Origin: Oxytricha trifallax
Taxonomy: Eukaryota; Ciliophora; Spirotrichea; Sporadotrichida; Oxytrichidae
Direction of reading: 5' to 3'
NCBI GenBank assembly: GCA_000711775.1
Contig: ARYC01001937.1
Location: 1 to 64,000 of the forward strand
Length of the DNA: 64,000 bases
Both the position numbers and the translations under genes were made by a program. Below are positions 30,200 to 41,400 of the stretch, piece after piece. Every line of letters starts with the position of its first letter. Within the stretch, counting starts at the first letter, position 1. The notes under the pieces are model-generated. The model made no database searches. It was not told the DNA's origin and saw only the letters and a list, made by a program, of their open reading frames with translations.

Positions 30200-31270
30200 C
30201 TATCAGTTGATATTCTCCAAAAAAAATATGGTTTATCCCAATGAAAACATCTACTAGAATGCTCAAACACAATATCCTTCATCTGTTGACAAAATGCATT
30301 TTGATAAGACTAGCCTCCAAAAGCGAGTCCACCATTTCCTCAACAGTACCTACCCTAAAGAATCTCCTATTTAATAAGAAAATTTCCAAACTTAACAATT
30401 CCTGAGGAAAAAGCACATGTTTTTTTTAACACGTCATGACCAAACTCAGATCCTACTATTGAGTAACTGAATATTCTATAAGAGAATCACCCAATTCTTA
30501 TAATAATATACAAGGTGGATCCACTTACATAATAAGGAATCACCCAAGTGGCATAAATATATATTTATGAAAAATAAGTGGAATGCTATAATTTAAAATG
30601 AAAACTAATAAAACTTAAAAGGATTAGTATAGGTAATTGCCGAGATGAAATTCGAAACAGCTTTGTCATTTCTCCATTCTCCTTCATATTTTGCCCCATC
30701 TGGCCATACCTAATTTGTTGTTCCCGTAGATTCCCAGTGTCTTTCGAGCTCTCAGTCTTCTGACGTCGCCACTCCTGTTGGTAAGTATTGCTGAAATAAA
30801 AAGATTTTAGATATGTTTTTTGTAACTTACAAATTTTAGTGAATAACCAGCAGCTCCAGGAACACCATCTTTAGGTTTTCATTTTTTCTTAATTAATTTC
30901 ATTTGAATTTATCGATTCTCTATTGTAAATTGTAATTAACTATTCACTAACTCACAATAAACTATAAGATGAACAACAATAGGTTAAAGAAGAATTAAGC
31001 ACCAAGCTGAGTACTTAAATTAATTTATTACAGAACAATGAGTAATAAAATTAAGTTGGCATAAAAGACGACATTTCATAAACAAAACCCTGAGACCCCT
31101 AAATCCCTGAACCCCATAGATATTTGGGATTTTAAGTATAATAAGCCAATAAAAATCTTACACATATTTGAAAAGTTTATAAAAGAAATTCAGCACTCAA
31201 CATATATCTTATTTAATACTAAATACAAATGATTTATCAATATCAGATTTGTAATATTTAAGGGTTAATA
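30200..31270. other. AT-rich region without a supported gene
   Basis: No frame looks convincingly coding. A stretch at 30795-30955 resembles the insertion in the TBE-2 kinase gene (see 5674-6043), and a less AT-rich patch at 30680-30790 (CCCATCTGGCC, TCGAGCTCTCAGTC) precedes it. Otherwise nothing recognised. Confidence 0.4.
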
Positions 31271-31274
31271 AAAA

Positions 31275-31503
31275 ATGGTGCCCAATCAGCGACTCCAGAG
31301 ACTTCATGAAAAATGAATTTACGCTCCTATATACTGATTATCAAACTCAATAAGAATTACGAGAGCACATAAGATTTACAGTCTATGAGGAAAGTAGTTA
31401 CTATGAATATACCTCAGAAGTCAACCAGACAATCCAACAATCTCAGTTCTTCTAAAAAGAAAGAGTTTACATGTAGTAGATAAGGTCGCATAGTTAACAA
31501 TGA
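31275..31503 (+). CDS. Short unrecognised coding segment
   Basis: A frame with TGA-only stops reads WCPISDSRDFMKNEFTLLYT, then DYQTQQELREHIRFTVYEES, SYYEYTSEVNQTIQQSQFFQ, and KERVYMQQIRSHSQQ, ending at TGA 31501-31503. Residue mix and codon use are protein-like and different from the flanks. It lies 280 bp upstream of the chromodomain gene in the same orientation and may be one of its 5' segments. A (TATTATCA)n-like microsatellite at 31655-31720 lies between them. Function unknown. Confidence 0.4.
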
Positions 31504-32397
31504 TAAATCTTAGTTTGAATTAAAGATTAAACTGAAGTGACAATCAGAGATAGATTGAACAGATCAGATGATATAATTTAATATAATAAAAAGAGCTTGA
31601 TCCATATATGCTTCCCAGCTTTATAAGATCGGGGTCCCTAGAAACCTCAATGTGATCATATTATTATCATATTATTATCATATTATTATTATATCATTAT
31701 CATTATTATTATTTTTATTGAATATTCAACTATTGAATATAAAAGTATTTGATTTTTCAATTATTCTACTAGAAATAGTAGGCGAATGTCTTTAAAAAAT
31801 CGTTAAAAAATCTTAAGCCATCAAGGGCTAAAATAACAAATAGCCAGTTTAAAAGCAAGAGGATTGTAATGTAGGCAAGATCTTGGATGCTCGCATATTA
31901 GATGATAGAATGGAATTTCTTATAATTTGGGAAAACTTTACTTTGGAGTATGATAGCTAGATACCAGAGTCCCAGCTTCTTGGAGAGTAGACAGAGGAGT
32001 TTCTTATTGAAAAAATGCCAGAGATGAGGACATAAAAGTCTATCAATAAAAATGCACTGCTCGATACAAAAGATTGATGAATGGGATAATAGTATGTTCT
32101 GGTGATACAAAAACTGCAAAATAACAAGATCCTTAAAATTCCATCTCACAAGTGGCAAGACCATCCATACCAATTATTAAGTCCTAGCCACAACCAATGA
32201 TAAATTCAATAACAGACATTGAGGAAGATGAGGATGATTAAAATGAATCTATCAATAACTAAGAGAATGATGATAAGAGCAGATATTCACATGTTATATC
32301 GGAGTTGGATGATTACGAGTGTCCTTTCATCAATTACTGTAGTGAATAAGAAAAAAGATTGCTAAAAAAACGTGACACCTTCCATGATAATGAATTT

Positions 32398-32447
32398 GGA
32401 GCGATGATTTAGTAGACACGAGGGAGCGATGATTTAGTAGACACGAG
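32398..32447. repeat. 25-bp perfect tandem duplication inside the chromodomain gene
   Basis: GGAGCGATGATTTAGTAGAC followed by ACGAG occurs twice with nothing between (32398-32422 and 32423-32447). Its length is not a multiple of three, so it shifts the reading frame. One unit removed restores continuity with the upstream frame. Confidence 0.9.
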
Positions 32448-32503
32448 TCTAACTTATTCAAGGAGCTTATTAATAGATTCTCTAACAATTAAAACAATTG
32501 TAT

Positions 32504-32547
32504 TCAGAAGAAGTCAAGTAGTTACTCAGAAGAAGTCAAGTAGTTAC
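32504..32547. repeat. 22-bp perfect tandem duplication inside the chromodomain gene
   Basis: TCAGAAGAAGTCAAGTAGTT followed by AC occurs twice back to back (32504-32525 and 32526-32547). It shifts the frame a second time. Together with the 25-bp duplication it displaces the downstream frame by 47 bases. Confidence 0.9.
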
Positions 32548-33000
32548 CAGCAGATAAAGTCTTCAATAACGCCTATTGGCATCCAGGTAATCAAATTTAA
32601 AAAACACTCACTTGCTTTATTACTGCAAGCAACAGGGTAGCTGGGAATCCACTGTTTGATTTTCCCGAAAAGTTTCATGCGTTGTACGAATCAAGAGCTC
32701 ATATTTCAAAGAATAGGAATTTGGAGATGCCTTGGGACGTAGGATACTCCTACAAAAACTTGCCATATCTCTTCTACAACCCCAATGGGGAATAATGGTT
32801 CAGCCCTATTCCAACAAGAGTGTTCTCTGGAGTAATCCTTCAAAACATTAAAGAAAACATTCATGAAGGATGGTGGAGCCTCTTGGAGATCGATAACGCA
32901 GATAGCTAGTTTATAATTCAGATCTTGATTAAGAGCATCACAAATAAAAATGGGTTAAATAAATACAAATAATAATGCCATGCAGAAGCAGTAGTTAAAC

Positions 33001-33537
33001 ATTTATCAACATTTATGTTATAATTGAATTGTAGAATTACATTTTCGAATATATTATTTTATTATTTTAAGAATAATCATGAATCTAACCATAATCATAA
33101 ATTATTAGATATTTCAATAATGTATTAAAAGTTATATAAATAAGTAAAGCCCCATTGGTAAATGTAAAAAAAAATTAGGTTGTAATGTTAAAATAATATA
33201 TGAAAAAAAATAAAATAGAATTGAGATTATATTTACATATTACTTTTTCCTAAAGTGATATATAAAATAATCAAAAATAATTTAATTTAATTAATTATTT
33301 AAAAAACTTAGAGTTAGATAATTTGGGTTTTTTATCTTATACAGTTTCTATTTCTGATTATTAAACTTTCTTATATAATTTTTAATTTTTATATATTCGT
33401 GGCTTTTCAACTATACTTGTAACGTAAAATCCTAATAGTTCTTAAGAATTTCTCTAAGTGAAAATATATTTAGTTAAAACTTATTGCTCTGTTAATTAGA
33501 AGAAAATCGCAGATTTAAAATCTCTTTCTAAACTAAT
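33001..33537. other. AT-rich spacer, no feature seen
   Basis: Coding character fades shortly after 33000. The remainder is AT-rich and runs into the (ATT)n tail of the minus-strand retroelement. No stable hairpin or ORF was noticed. Confidence 0.4.
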
Positions 33538-35117
33538 TCAATAATAATAATAATAAAAATCCACTCGGGGCAAGGCCACATGGTTATCACTATGTAAGGG
33601 ACTAGCCCTTTATAAGTTTAAATTTATAGCATTCTGTTCAAGGTATACTAAGTGTTCATCTTCTTCCTTTTCTGTTGTTTCCTTTCTTCTTTCTGTTGTT
33701 GTTTCTTCTCTTGATTGGTCTGTTGCTCTTCTTTTTTGTGTGTTTCTTTGAGTTGAGAATCTAGATGTTTTCACCTGATTCTTTGAATCTAAGTTTGTTG
33801 TCTAGTGCTTAGATTCTGAGCGAGAAGCTGATTTCTTTGAGGGCTATTTGTTTCTTTAGTCTTGTGGTAAGGAGTTAGATGATGTCTGACTTTATGAAGT
33901 AGGCATGTTTTTGGAGGCATTTAATGTAGATTTTTACTTTGTTGGTGAATTTTGGTAATAGAACATGATGCAGCATCCTGCGTTTGCCATTGTTTTTTTA
34001 TTATGATTAGAGAAAAGAGTCTAATCATTTTTACTGTGTTTTGAGAGGAGCCGACTCCTATTTTGGTTCGGATTTCCTTTGTCAGTTCTTGGTCTTATTT
34101 GGCATATATTTCTCTGGCTGTCGCGTGGTCTAATGCCTGGAAAACTAGTAATGCTTTTGCAAACTGATCTGTGATTTTGAAGATCTTTGTGTTTGAGGCT
34201 TAGGTCGAGATTGAGAAGCAAGCTTCTCTATTATCTAGTCGTTCTTAGAGATCTGCTCTGGATATTAGCTACTACATATATAGTAAGTCTTCTTTTATAA
34301 ATAATTATTATTAATTAATAGTTGGATCCTAAACTAATAATTAATTATTTGTTATTAAGTACTAATTTATTTTAATTGCGTCACCTTTGTTTTTTATTAA
34401 ATCGTCAATTGCGCCATCACTTAAATAGAGTAGGTCTTTATAATATTCTCTAGTCCCTTATGGAGGTGGGGTCTTTGGTTGGTGTTCTGAGCCAAGGAGA
34501 GTTTGTTTTACTGAGTCTTCACTATATGACTCGTCACTGTAGATTTATTTATTCTCGTCTCTCCAGTAAGAGTCTTCATCATCTTTATAGATGATTTTCT
34601 TTTCTATCTTTTTTGGGACTTTGAATGATAAATTTCTTCGAGGGTAGTAGGGTTCGCTCCTTAAATCAAGGTGGGGGTCTTCCATTTTTGGAGCTAGGAA
34701 GTTTATTTGACCTTGTACTATCTTTTTTGTTGGCTGGGGGCTAGGGGCTGGCGAGTTCTCCGATTCTTTGAGTGCTATAGTTTATGTTTGTTCTGTTTGT
34801 GGTTTTATAAACTTGTTGTTAACTCTTAGAAGTCTTAGTAGTTGGTAGGTTTGTGTGATCCATAGTTGATGGTTCGAGTCATCATTTTCAGGTAGGTACT
34901 ATAGTTTATTTAACTCTATTTAGTACTGGTTAATATGTTCGTGACCTTTCCTGATGATTCTCTTAATGATGAAAGTTATAGCTTCTAGGATGTATAGTTC
35001 CCACTGATTTTTGTTGTTTCTGATGATCTTTGTTGTTAGGTGGGCTATCTGAGTAGATTTTTTGTTCTAGGCTAGGGTGAATATCAGATCTCGGTCTGAT
35101 GAGTTTAGTAAACCCAT
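33538..35117 (-). mobile_element. Retroelement-like unit with one long ORF, 3' UTR-like end and (TTA)n tail
   Basis: ATG 35117-35115 opens a long minus-strand ORF (TGA-only stops): MGLLNSSDRDLIFTLAQNKK, QWELYILEAITFIIKRIIRK, YQLLRLLRVNNKFIKPQTEQ, an acidic section (KKIIYKDDEDSYWRDENKQI), ITDQFAKALLVFQALDHATA. Near 33980 the frame must shift to continue as LLPKFTNKVKIYIKCLQKHA, RLKKQIALKEISFSLRIQAL and a Lys/Arg-rich tail. The end is AAAGGGCTAGTCCCTTAC, then GGCCTTGCCCCGAGTGG, then (TTA)n at 33539-33555. The same GGGCT...CCC/GGC...GCCC arrangement plus (TTA)n ends the sequence at 44270-44512, and a diverged ORF copy lies at 62597-63230. The tail suggests LINE-type retrotransposition. No reverse transcriptase is present, so this is ORF1-like or non-autonomous (inference). 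Confidence 0.6.
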
Positions 35118-35983
35118 TTTGTGTTTATTATTTTTTATATTTTATTAATTAATACTTTAAACTAATTCAATAATATTTAAATTATTATACTTAAAATCAA
35201 ATTAAGAAAGTAAAATGACAATATTAACACAATGCTCAGATAGTTAAAGCAATTATTTTATTTCTTTTAGGGAGAATTCGAATCTCTTGGAAGTCACATT
35301 TTTAATGATAATAGAGTTAAAGAAGCAATATGAGTATTTTAGTTTAATTAATAATTTATTAAAAATTTAAAAACTCTCTTATAACTAATAATTTTAGCCT
35401 TTTATTAAATATTTTTTAAGTTAGTTTCATTACAAATAAAATATAAAACTAAATTACTTACATATAATATGATAAAGTTATACCTAAGTTATTAGCAATG
35501 TTAATTATTAACAATACATACTAACTTTTATTTAAAACGATAAAAATTTACAGATATTTCTGTTTTATAAATATTACCGATCATTGTTTTAAATAATTAA
35601 TCTATAATATTAAATTAAATATATATTCAGACTTTAGACTATCAGAATTAATTATTATTTACTGTTTTTTTTAAAAATAATCTCATTCATAAATGTTATG
35701 TAATATATAGCTATGAGTAAAATTAATAAAAACTTAAATAAAAACAAATAACAATGTAGATATTTACAGAATCAGACATTTGAATAAAGTGGGGCAAAAG
35801 TAGCAAATTTTTCTTAATTTTGCCTCACTTTTAAACGAATACTTTTTTCAGTCATTTTTATATATAGTGTAATATAACTAACATTTTAAATGTTTAGCTA
35901 TGATATGTTTAAATATTTATTTTTATAATCAACAAATTCAAAAAATATTAATAATTCCAACAAGTGATTGTTACTTAATTCTG
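35118..35983. other. AT-rich spacer with one hairpin
   Basis: Very AT-rich, no ORF. It contains the hairpin at 35786-35832 (annotated separately). Confidence 0.5.
35786..35832. repeat. Hairpin AAAGTGGGGCAAAA...TTTTGCCTCACTTT
   Basis: A stem of 14 bp with one mismatch and an AT-rich loop of about 19 bases. Its stem sequence is the same as the hairpin at 37937-37984, which makes the two a repeat family rather than chance palindromes. Confidence 0.75.
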
Positions 35984-36044
35984 CAGAAGAAGGGCCAATT
36001 GAAATTACTCCAGGAGGAGAAAACCTGAGTGAATGGTATCGAGG
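35984..36044 (+). CDS. Small coding island 1 (candidate MDS or exon)
   Basis: A 60-bp GC-richer island in AT-rich DNA reading AEEGPIEITPGGENLSEWYR. It ends at CGAGGTGTTTG. The next island begins TATAGGTTGCACC. Joining at the shared AGGT gives WYRGCTWQKL with the frame maintained. The join could be an MDS/IES pointer or a GT...AG intron of about 470 bp; the sequence does not decide. Confidence 0.4.
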
Positions 36045-36208
36045 TGTTTGTTACATTACAATTGTGATATATTTTTTATTTGAAAAAAGAATTATAACAA
36101 TATGATTTACAATCAATAAAATTTGAATATTTACCAAGAATTAGATAATAATCAGCAAATTTCAATAAAGTTTTAATTTTTATATTTATTATTAAAGTAT
36201 CTTTCTTA

Positions 36209-36257
36209 ACCACACTCCATATCCCTAAAAGTAATATTATTCGGGATAGAGTGTGGT
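36209..36257. repeat. Hairpin ACCACACTC...GAGTGTGGT
   Basis: Arms ACCACACTCCATATCCC and GGGATAGAGTGTGGT pair apart from two extra bases, around a loop of about 17 AT-rich bases. It lies in the AT-rich segment between coding islands 1 and 2, just left of a MITE-like inverted repeat. Confidence 0.7.
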
Positions 36258-36289
36258 ATAGTATGAAATTTATTAATAATTCATATTTA

Positions 36290-36510
36290 ATTATAAAATC
36301 AACATTTAGTTTATAGTAAACAACATTTAGTTTTTAATTAATATTATTAAATCATCATGACTTATTATATTCTTTTATTTTATTAAAAAGTTTTTTTATT
36401 ATTTTATTTTTAATCGTTTAATTTATGTAATATGAAATATCCTTAATTATTAATATATATTAAGAACTAAATGTTGTTTATTATATACTAAATGTTGTTT
36501 TTATAAGTAT
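36290..36510. mobile_element. MITE-like element of about 220 bp
   Basis: The left arm (TTATAAAATCAACATTTAGT, then AAACAACATTTAGTTTTTAA, to about 36347) is mirrored at about 36455-36510 (TTAAGAACTAAATGTTGTTT, then TACTAAATGTTGTTTTTATAA). Each arm is about 55 bp and itself contains a direct repeat of AACATTTAGT. AT-rich interior, no ORF. It sits inside the segment that would be removed between coding islands 1 and 2. Confidence 0.7.
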
Positions 36511-36514
36511 ATTT

Positions 36515-36650
36515 TTTATAGGTTGCACCTGGTAAAAGTTGCGGTGGTGCTTGAAGAAGGCTTCACAGAAGGCTGCAGCGACAATGCAAAGGAAGCATAA
36601 TACTAATTTCAATACCACGAAATTCAATGAATTGGAAGAGTTGAAACTGA
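36515..36650 (+). CDS. Small coding island 2 (candidate MDS or exon)
   Basis: Reads CTWQKLRWCLKKASQKAAAT, then MQRKHNTNFNTTKFNELEEL and KLIFKIF before dissolving into AT-rich sequence. Composition contrasts sharply with both flanks. In frame with island 1 when joined at AGGT. Function unknown. Confidence 0.4.
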
Positions 36651-36744
36651 TTTTCAAGATTTTTATTTTCTATTGCTATTTTACTAATAATATTATTGTT
36701 AATTAAATTGTTATAATTCCTATTTTTCAAAAAATATATCATTA

Positions 36745-37400
36745 ATGCTAACAATTCGTCCTGATAATCCTCCTGAGAGTAAGAGTGATACATTCAAGCG
36801 GGAGTGGTACCGCATTATGAAAAGGGAAAAGGTGATAAGGCAATGTGGAGACAGGAGGCTCATCAAGAGCAGCAGGAAGAGTGTGCGAAAGGATCGGAGA
36901 ACCAACCCCCATAACCAAGGGAATAAATAGCAGAGAAGCAACAAGTAGTCGATACCAATAAGCACTTCAAGGAAACCCAGGGCAGAGTAGTTGATCAGCA
37001 AGAGGGCAGACATAGATAAAGACTTGGATGAAAAAAAGCACTGCTTGACTGTACTTAAAAAGCGAGGGATAAGAAAAAGAGGTCTTAAGTGCACAAGGAT
37101 TAGCAAATGGAGAAGCTCGATAACATATAGGCTGAGCATGTGCTGATGATGAAAAAAATGAAGTTTAAGTTCGAGAAGATGCTACATTACATTTCAGCTC
37201 TAGCGAATCTGGATGTGCTACGATTTCTCGATAATGTGCAATAATAATACAATCTCCAGAGGAAGGAAGAGAAATAGTTACAGCTGCCTATTCTTGGGTA
37301 GTGCTTCGGGGTTCAAGAACGAAGCTGGCCCACTTTAAGACTTATATTGCCGCAGATGGAGAGCAACTGCAATTGGAGGCTCCAAATATTTATCAAAATT
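36745..37400 (+). pseudogene. Coding island 3, unrecognised charged protein, frame-broken
   Basis: ATG 36745 reads MLTIRPDNPPESKSDTFKRE, then WYRIMKRE. The most protein-like continuation is then in another frame: KAMWRQEAHQEQQEECAKGS, PREQIAEKQQVVDTNKHFKE, TQGRVVDQQEG, one TGA near 37030, KKALLDCTQKARDKKKRSQV, HKDQQMEKLDNIQAEHVLMM, KKMKFKFEKMLHYISALANL, DVLRFLDNVQQQYNLQRKEE. Rich in Gln/Glu/Lys and probably coiled coil (inference from heptad-like spacing). Reading ends at TGA near 37413. The broken frames mean either decay or small eliminated segments still present. Confidence 0.45.
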
Positions 37401-37936
37401 AAGAAAAATAAGTGAATTGTAGAAATATAATGCTTAGATCTATCATATTAATTTATATATCCTGATGTTTAATCAAATAAATAATATTTATTATTTAAAA
37501 AACTAAATAAATATGGTTTATTTAAAATTAAGTGAAAAGTATTTGTTTACATTTACAATTGTCATTCTTATCTTAATAATATTTTTCGATTTATAACCAA
37601 GTCTTAATGATTAATAAAGATTAGTTTAGTTAAAGTCATAATTTATAATTATTTACTAAATAAAATTTATCAAAAATGAAAGTTATCTTTAAATAATTTT
37701 TGATCTCTTTAATATCTGATGTGGAATCCTGAATTAATGAGAATTTATATAGTTAAGATAGCTACAACATTTAATTTAATATAATAAATATGTCTATCAG
37801 AATCACTGTAAATGAACTTACATTTGCAATTATTTAAAAATAAAAGATAATAAATTAAGATGTTAATTAGTTTCTATATTACTAAGATAAAAAAGGTATA
37901 ATAATCATTAATATGAATTATAATAATTCAAAATCT

Positions 37937-37984
37937 AAAAGTGGGGCAAAAGTAACAAAAATTTTCTACTTTTGCCCCACTTTT
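37937..37984. repeat. Hairpin AAAAGTGGGGCAAAAGTA...TACTTTTGCCCCACTTTT
   Basis: A perfect 18-bp stem with a 12-base AT-rich loop. Same stem as at 35786-35832. The two hairpins lie about 2.1 kb apart on either side of coding islands 1-3. No gene is associated directly. Confidence 0.8.
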
Positions 37985-38115
37985 TTGACACTTCAATTTT
38001 ATTTCATGATAGAATTAAATTATTATAAAGAATGATAAACAATTATTAGATATGTTTAAGTTTGAATATTTAAATTTACAATTGACTTATTCAAAAAAAA
38101 TTTGATAATTGACAG

Positions 38116-38407
38116 AGAGGGACGAAAAAATGAATGGGTTGAGGAAAAAATTAAAAAGATCATTCTTTCAATCGAGGAACAGCTCTACGAATTCATGCTC
38201 TAGGACAACCCTTTTATCCTCTACTACTTTTCCTTAAACGTCAACCGCATCATCAATAAAACGAAAGTCACCGGATTTTAGTGGCTCTACGACGATGAGA
38301 TCAAGCTCCTCTAGGCCAACATGAAGAAGGAAAATAACCTGAAAGAGGCACCTGCAAAAGCAAAGGCAAGCTATTTGCAAATTATCTAAATGATCAATAA
38401 ACTTTGA
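38116..38407 (+). CDS. Coding island 4, intact last exon or MDS
   Basis: Preceded by a splice-acceptor-like ATTGACAG. It reads without interruption NEWVEEKIKKIILSIEEQLY, EFMLQDNPFILYYFSLNVNR, IINKTKVTGFQWLYDDEIKL, LQANMKKENNLKEAPAKAKA, SYLQIIQMINKL, then TGA 38405-38407. Codon use favours C or G at third positions (AAC, CTC, ATC, TAC), unlike TBE genes and unlike the AT-rich flanks, which suggests a well-expressed host gene under selection. It is an isolated 290-bp island; the rest of the gene must be elsewhere, possibly islands 1-3. No domain recognised. Confidence 0.6.
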
Positions 38408-41400
38408 ATAATGCCTAATAAGTGCTAATATCTAATTAATTAAGATAATAATTTAAAATTTTCTTTCACTTTATATAGATATCTTTTATAAATAAAAAAA
38501 GATATTTATCAAAATAAGAAAGAATAGTTTTTATTTTAAATAGAATTAGTTTATTTTTTATGCCATATATATATTCTATTTATTAATTAAGTTATTTAAT
38601 TATTGAAATTTTAGTATATTTTAAAAATAAATATGAGTTGTTATTTATAATTAATAATCAAATTTTGTTAAAAATATCTCAATAATTTTAATCATAATTC
38701 TTCACCTATGTTTATCATCAACTTATGGTTTATCTGCATATTTATAAACTTAAATTTTTATTGATAGTTAATTCATCGTAAAGATATTAGATAAGATCAT
38801 GCAACACTGGTTATTAGCAGTGTCATAGAGTTTATCTTGCCAAGAGAATGCATCATCTTATATAATTATATTAAAATTATTACTTTTTTATCTTAATTTT
38901 AGAATTGTAAGTTTTTCCAAACTTTTAGAGTTATGAATATTTCATAATAAAAAGTCTTTTGATTTTATACATGCAACATTTATATATGTGTTAATTCATA
39001 AAAGTTTATTAAGTAAAATAGCAAACAAAGTTCGTGTCTTCTACGTAAAATTTTCAAATGTTAAATCATTTTTTTCCTATTGAAACTGCTAAATCATATT
39101 TCTCTGAAAATAATAATCTTATTTCTTAGTTATTATTTTCACTTGCTTTATATAAAAACAATTACTATTATAATATGAAATATTTTTAATTTTTTATGAA
39201 CAAAATATGGGTGGAATGATTTTTAGCTAAAAAATAATTAGAAATATATGATTAGTAATCACTTTTACTTCGTAGATTAAGTAATTTAATTTTTCAGTTT
39301 CTCTTTAATAGCTTTTAATCCTGTCTTTTTATTAGCTTCTGTAATAACTTTCATTTAGTTCCTAGTGCTTTCTTCAGTTCTTTCATTATTTATCGTACCA
39401 TTAATGGCTACTAATTTATTAAACCATAATACCACGATAATATTGATTATTATTTACATTTATAACCAATAGAGAAAATACGTTGAAGTGACTACAGAAA
39501 TATTCTACTGGAATTGAATTGTATCTTAACAAAAACATTTCGTATATTTCTTATTTTCTTGTCTCTTCATTGGGTTTATATCTGTTAAGAATATAATAAT
39601 CTTAATCTTACTCCTATGTGCCAGTCAAATTATTTTCCAACATCATCTTATTATTGATTTATTTAATATTCCACAGTTAGAATCAATATGAGTCTTCTTT
39701 ATTTCATGCTATGTAATTATTTTTATTTTTAACTATTTTTAAATAACTCATTACCACCTTTATACTCGGAGGAAGTATTAAAACAATTTAGTAATACTAG
39801 ATAAATCATTGATGCTTTAAGTTATAGTAATTTATGATTATATATTCCTGGTTGGTTTAATCCCCGGTATTAATTTCTGTAAAGCATTAAATAATAATAA
39901 TAATAATAGTAATTTATCATCTCTTAAGTAAATTTATTCAGAGAGATTATAAATATACTAAGGAGTAAATTATTAGTAATAAAACTTATATTAATTATAA
40001 TTGTATTTTTAAATAAATAACAATAACATATTAAGTTATAATTTATATTTTTAATTTAACTTGTATTTAAAGTGATTATTTAGATTTACTACTTAAAGTT
40101 ATAATACCATATATAATATTTTGGTTGTTAATTTTTTCCCCAATAATATTTTCTTTATTAAATGATGAACATTTTAAATTGATATCTTAATCATTTTTAG
40201 ATTATTATATTAGGAAATTTTGTTAAAAATTAGTGTTAAATCAAATTTTATTTTAAACAGATATTATTTATCATTTATCTTTGCACAAGCTTAAAGTATG
40301 AATTATTTATGAATTAAATAATTTATATATCATTTTCATTCTTGATTATTAAATCACTTACTAGAAATGTAAGTAATTTTTTTAATTATATAGGAAATGT
40401 TAAACTGATGGATATTCTATCGATTTATATAAAAAATAAATATAATACTTAAGATCATTAACAATTTATTCTTGTTATATCACAGCTAAGGAATTCCACA
40501 CCATTTGCATCTAATAATTACTCAGAAAGAACACTTTGATGTTTTCCATTAAACTCTGAGGAATGATATTTTATAAAATTACTATGAGTATCTCCATAGA
40601 CAAGTTAATCCTATATTATTATGTAAGATTGATTGCCATATTGTAGAGCTAAATTATCAAGTGAGAATATGCTATAAATATGCATCGATGAATCAACAAT
40701 GTGTTGGCTATAAAATTACTCACTTATATTTTCTTATCAATAATTAGAATGTCCTAATTATAATTGATCATAAAGCAAATGATTTTATCTCTAATTACTA
40801 TATATTATTTTTATTAATTATATTTTCTATAATCTAACTTAAATTATCCGGATGAATAATTACCCAATAATATACCGAATAAAGTTAGAGCATCACCATA
40901 AATACCTCTTTCTTTTATTCATCTAAACACTTTTACCTTTAATATAAGAGACTTAGATTGTAAATTTTACAAAATGTTTCTTTTTTATCAAGAATTATTC
41001 CATTTTAAATTTAATAAATTTATCAATTTATTAGTATTATAGTCATTTAAAAGTGAAAATTAATACTTATGTTTTTCTAAGATTATATAAGTTTTAACCG
41101 TCAAGTAATTTGATAAATCACATTTTTGAAGTTTCAGTCTTAGTGTAGAAAATAACACGCAAGGTTCCGTTTAATTTTTTGATTAGTCATTAAAATCAGA
41201 ATCATTGCTATCAAGTATATTAAAAATATTAATTTTATTAATTTATTTATCAATATGTTAAAAATTTTGTTTTAATTTTACAGTTAACATTAAAGAACGA
41301 ACTAATCGTGATTCCATTAATGCTTTCTATTGGTGAAAAAATCATATATTATTGCTTAAACATTATTGTCTGAAATATTAGAAATAAATGTATAATAATA

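Larger units (their letters stand above)
31785..33000 (+). pseudogene. Chromodomain protein gene interrupted by two short tandem duplications
   Basis: From about 31860 the frame reads VGKILDARILDDRMEFLIIW, then ENFTLEYDSQIPESQLL. This matches the chromodomain pattern (V+KIL..R...G..+YLVKW......W.PE..L), although one aromatic-cage position reads Ser. A frame change lies between 32070 and 32110. Then come an acidic linker (DIEEDEDDQNESINNQEN) and DTFHDNEFGAMIQQT, followed by a 25-bp perfect tandem duplication (32398-32447) and a 22-bp one (32504-32547). Deleting one unit of each puts the 3' part back in frame: EVKQLPADKVFNNAYWHPGN, VAGNPLFDFPEKFHALYESR, NLEMPWDVGYSYKNLPYLFY, SPIPTRVFSGVILQNIKENI. 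Chromodomain proteins bind methylated histone tails; the C-terminal domain is not recognised. Confidence 0.65.

Noticed and set aside
36720-37139. 139-codon Leu-rich minus-strand open frame
   Set aside because: Antisense to coding island 3; Leu richness comes from Gln/Glu/Lys codons on the other strand.
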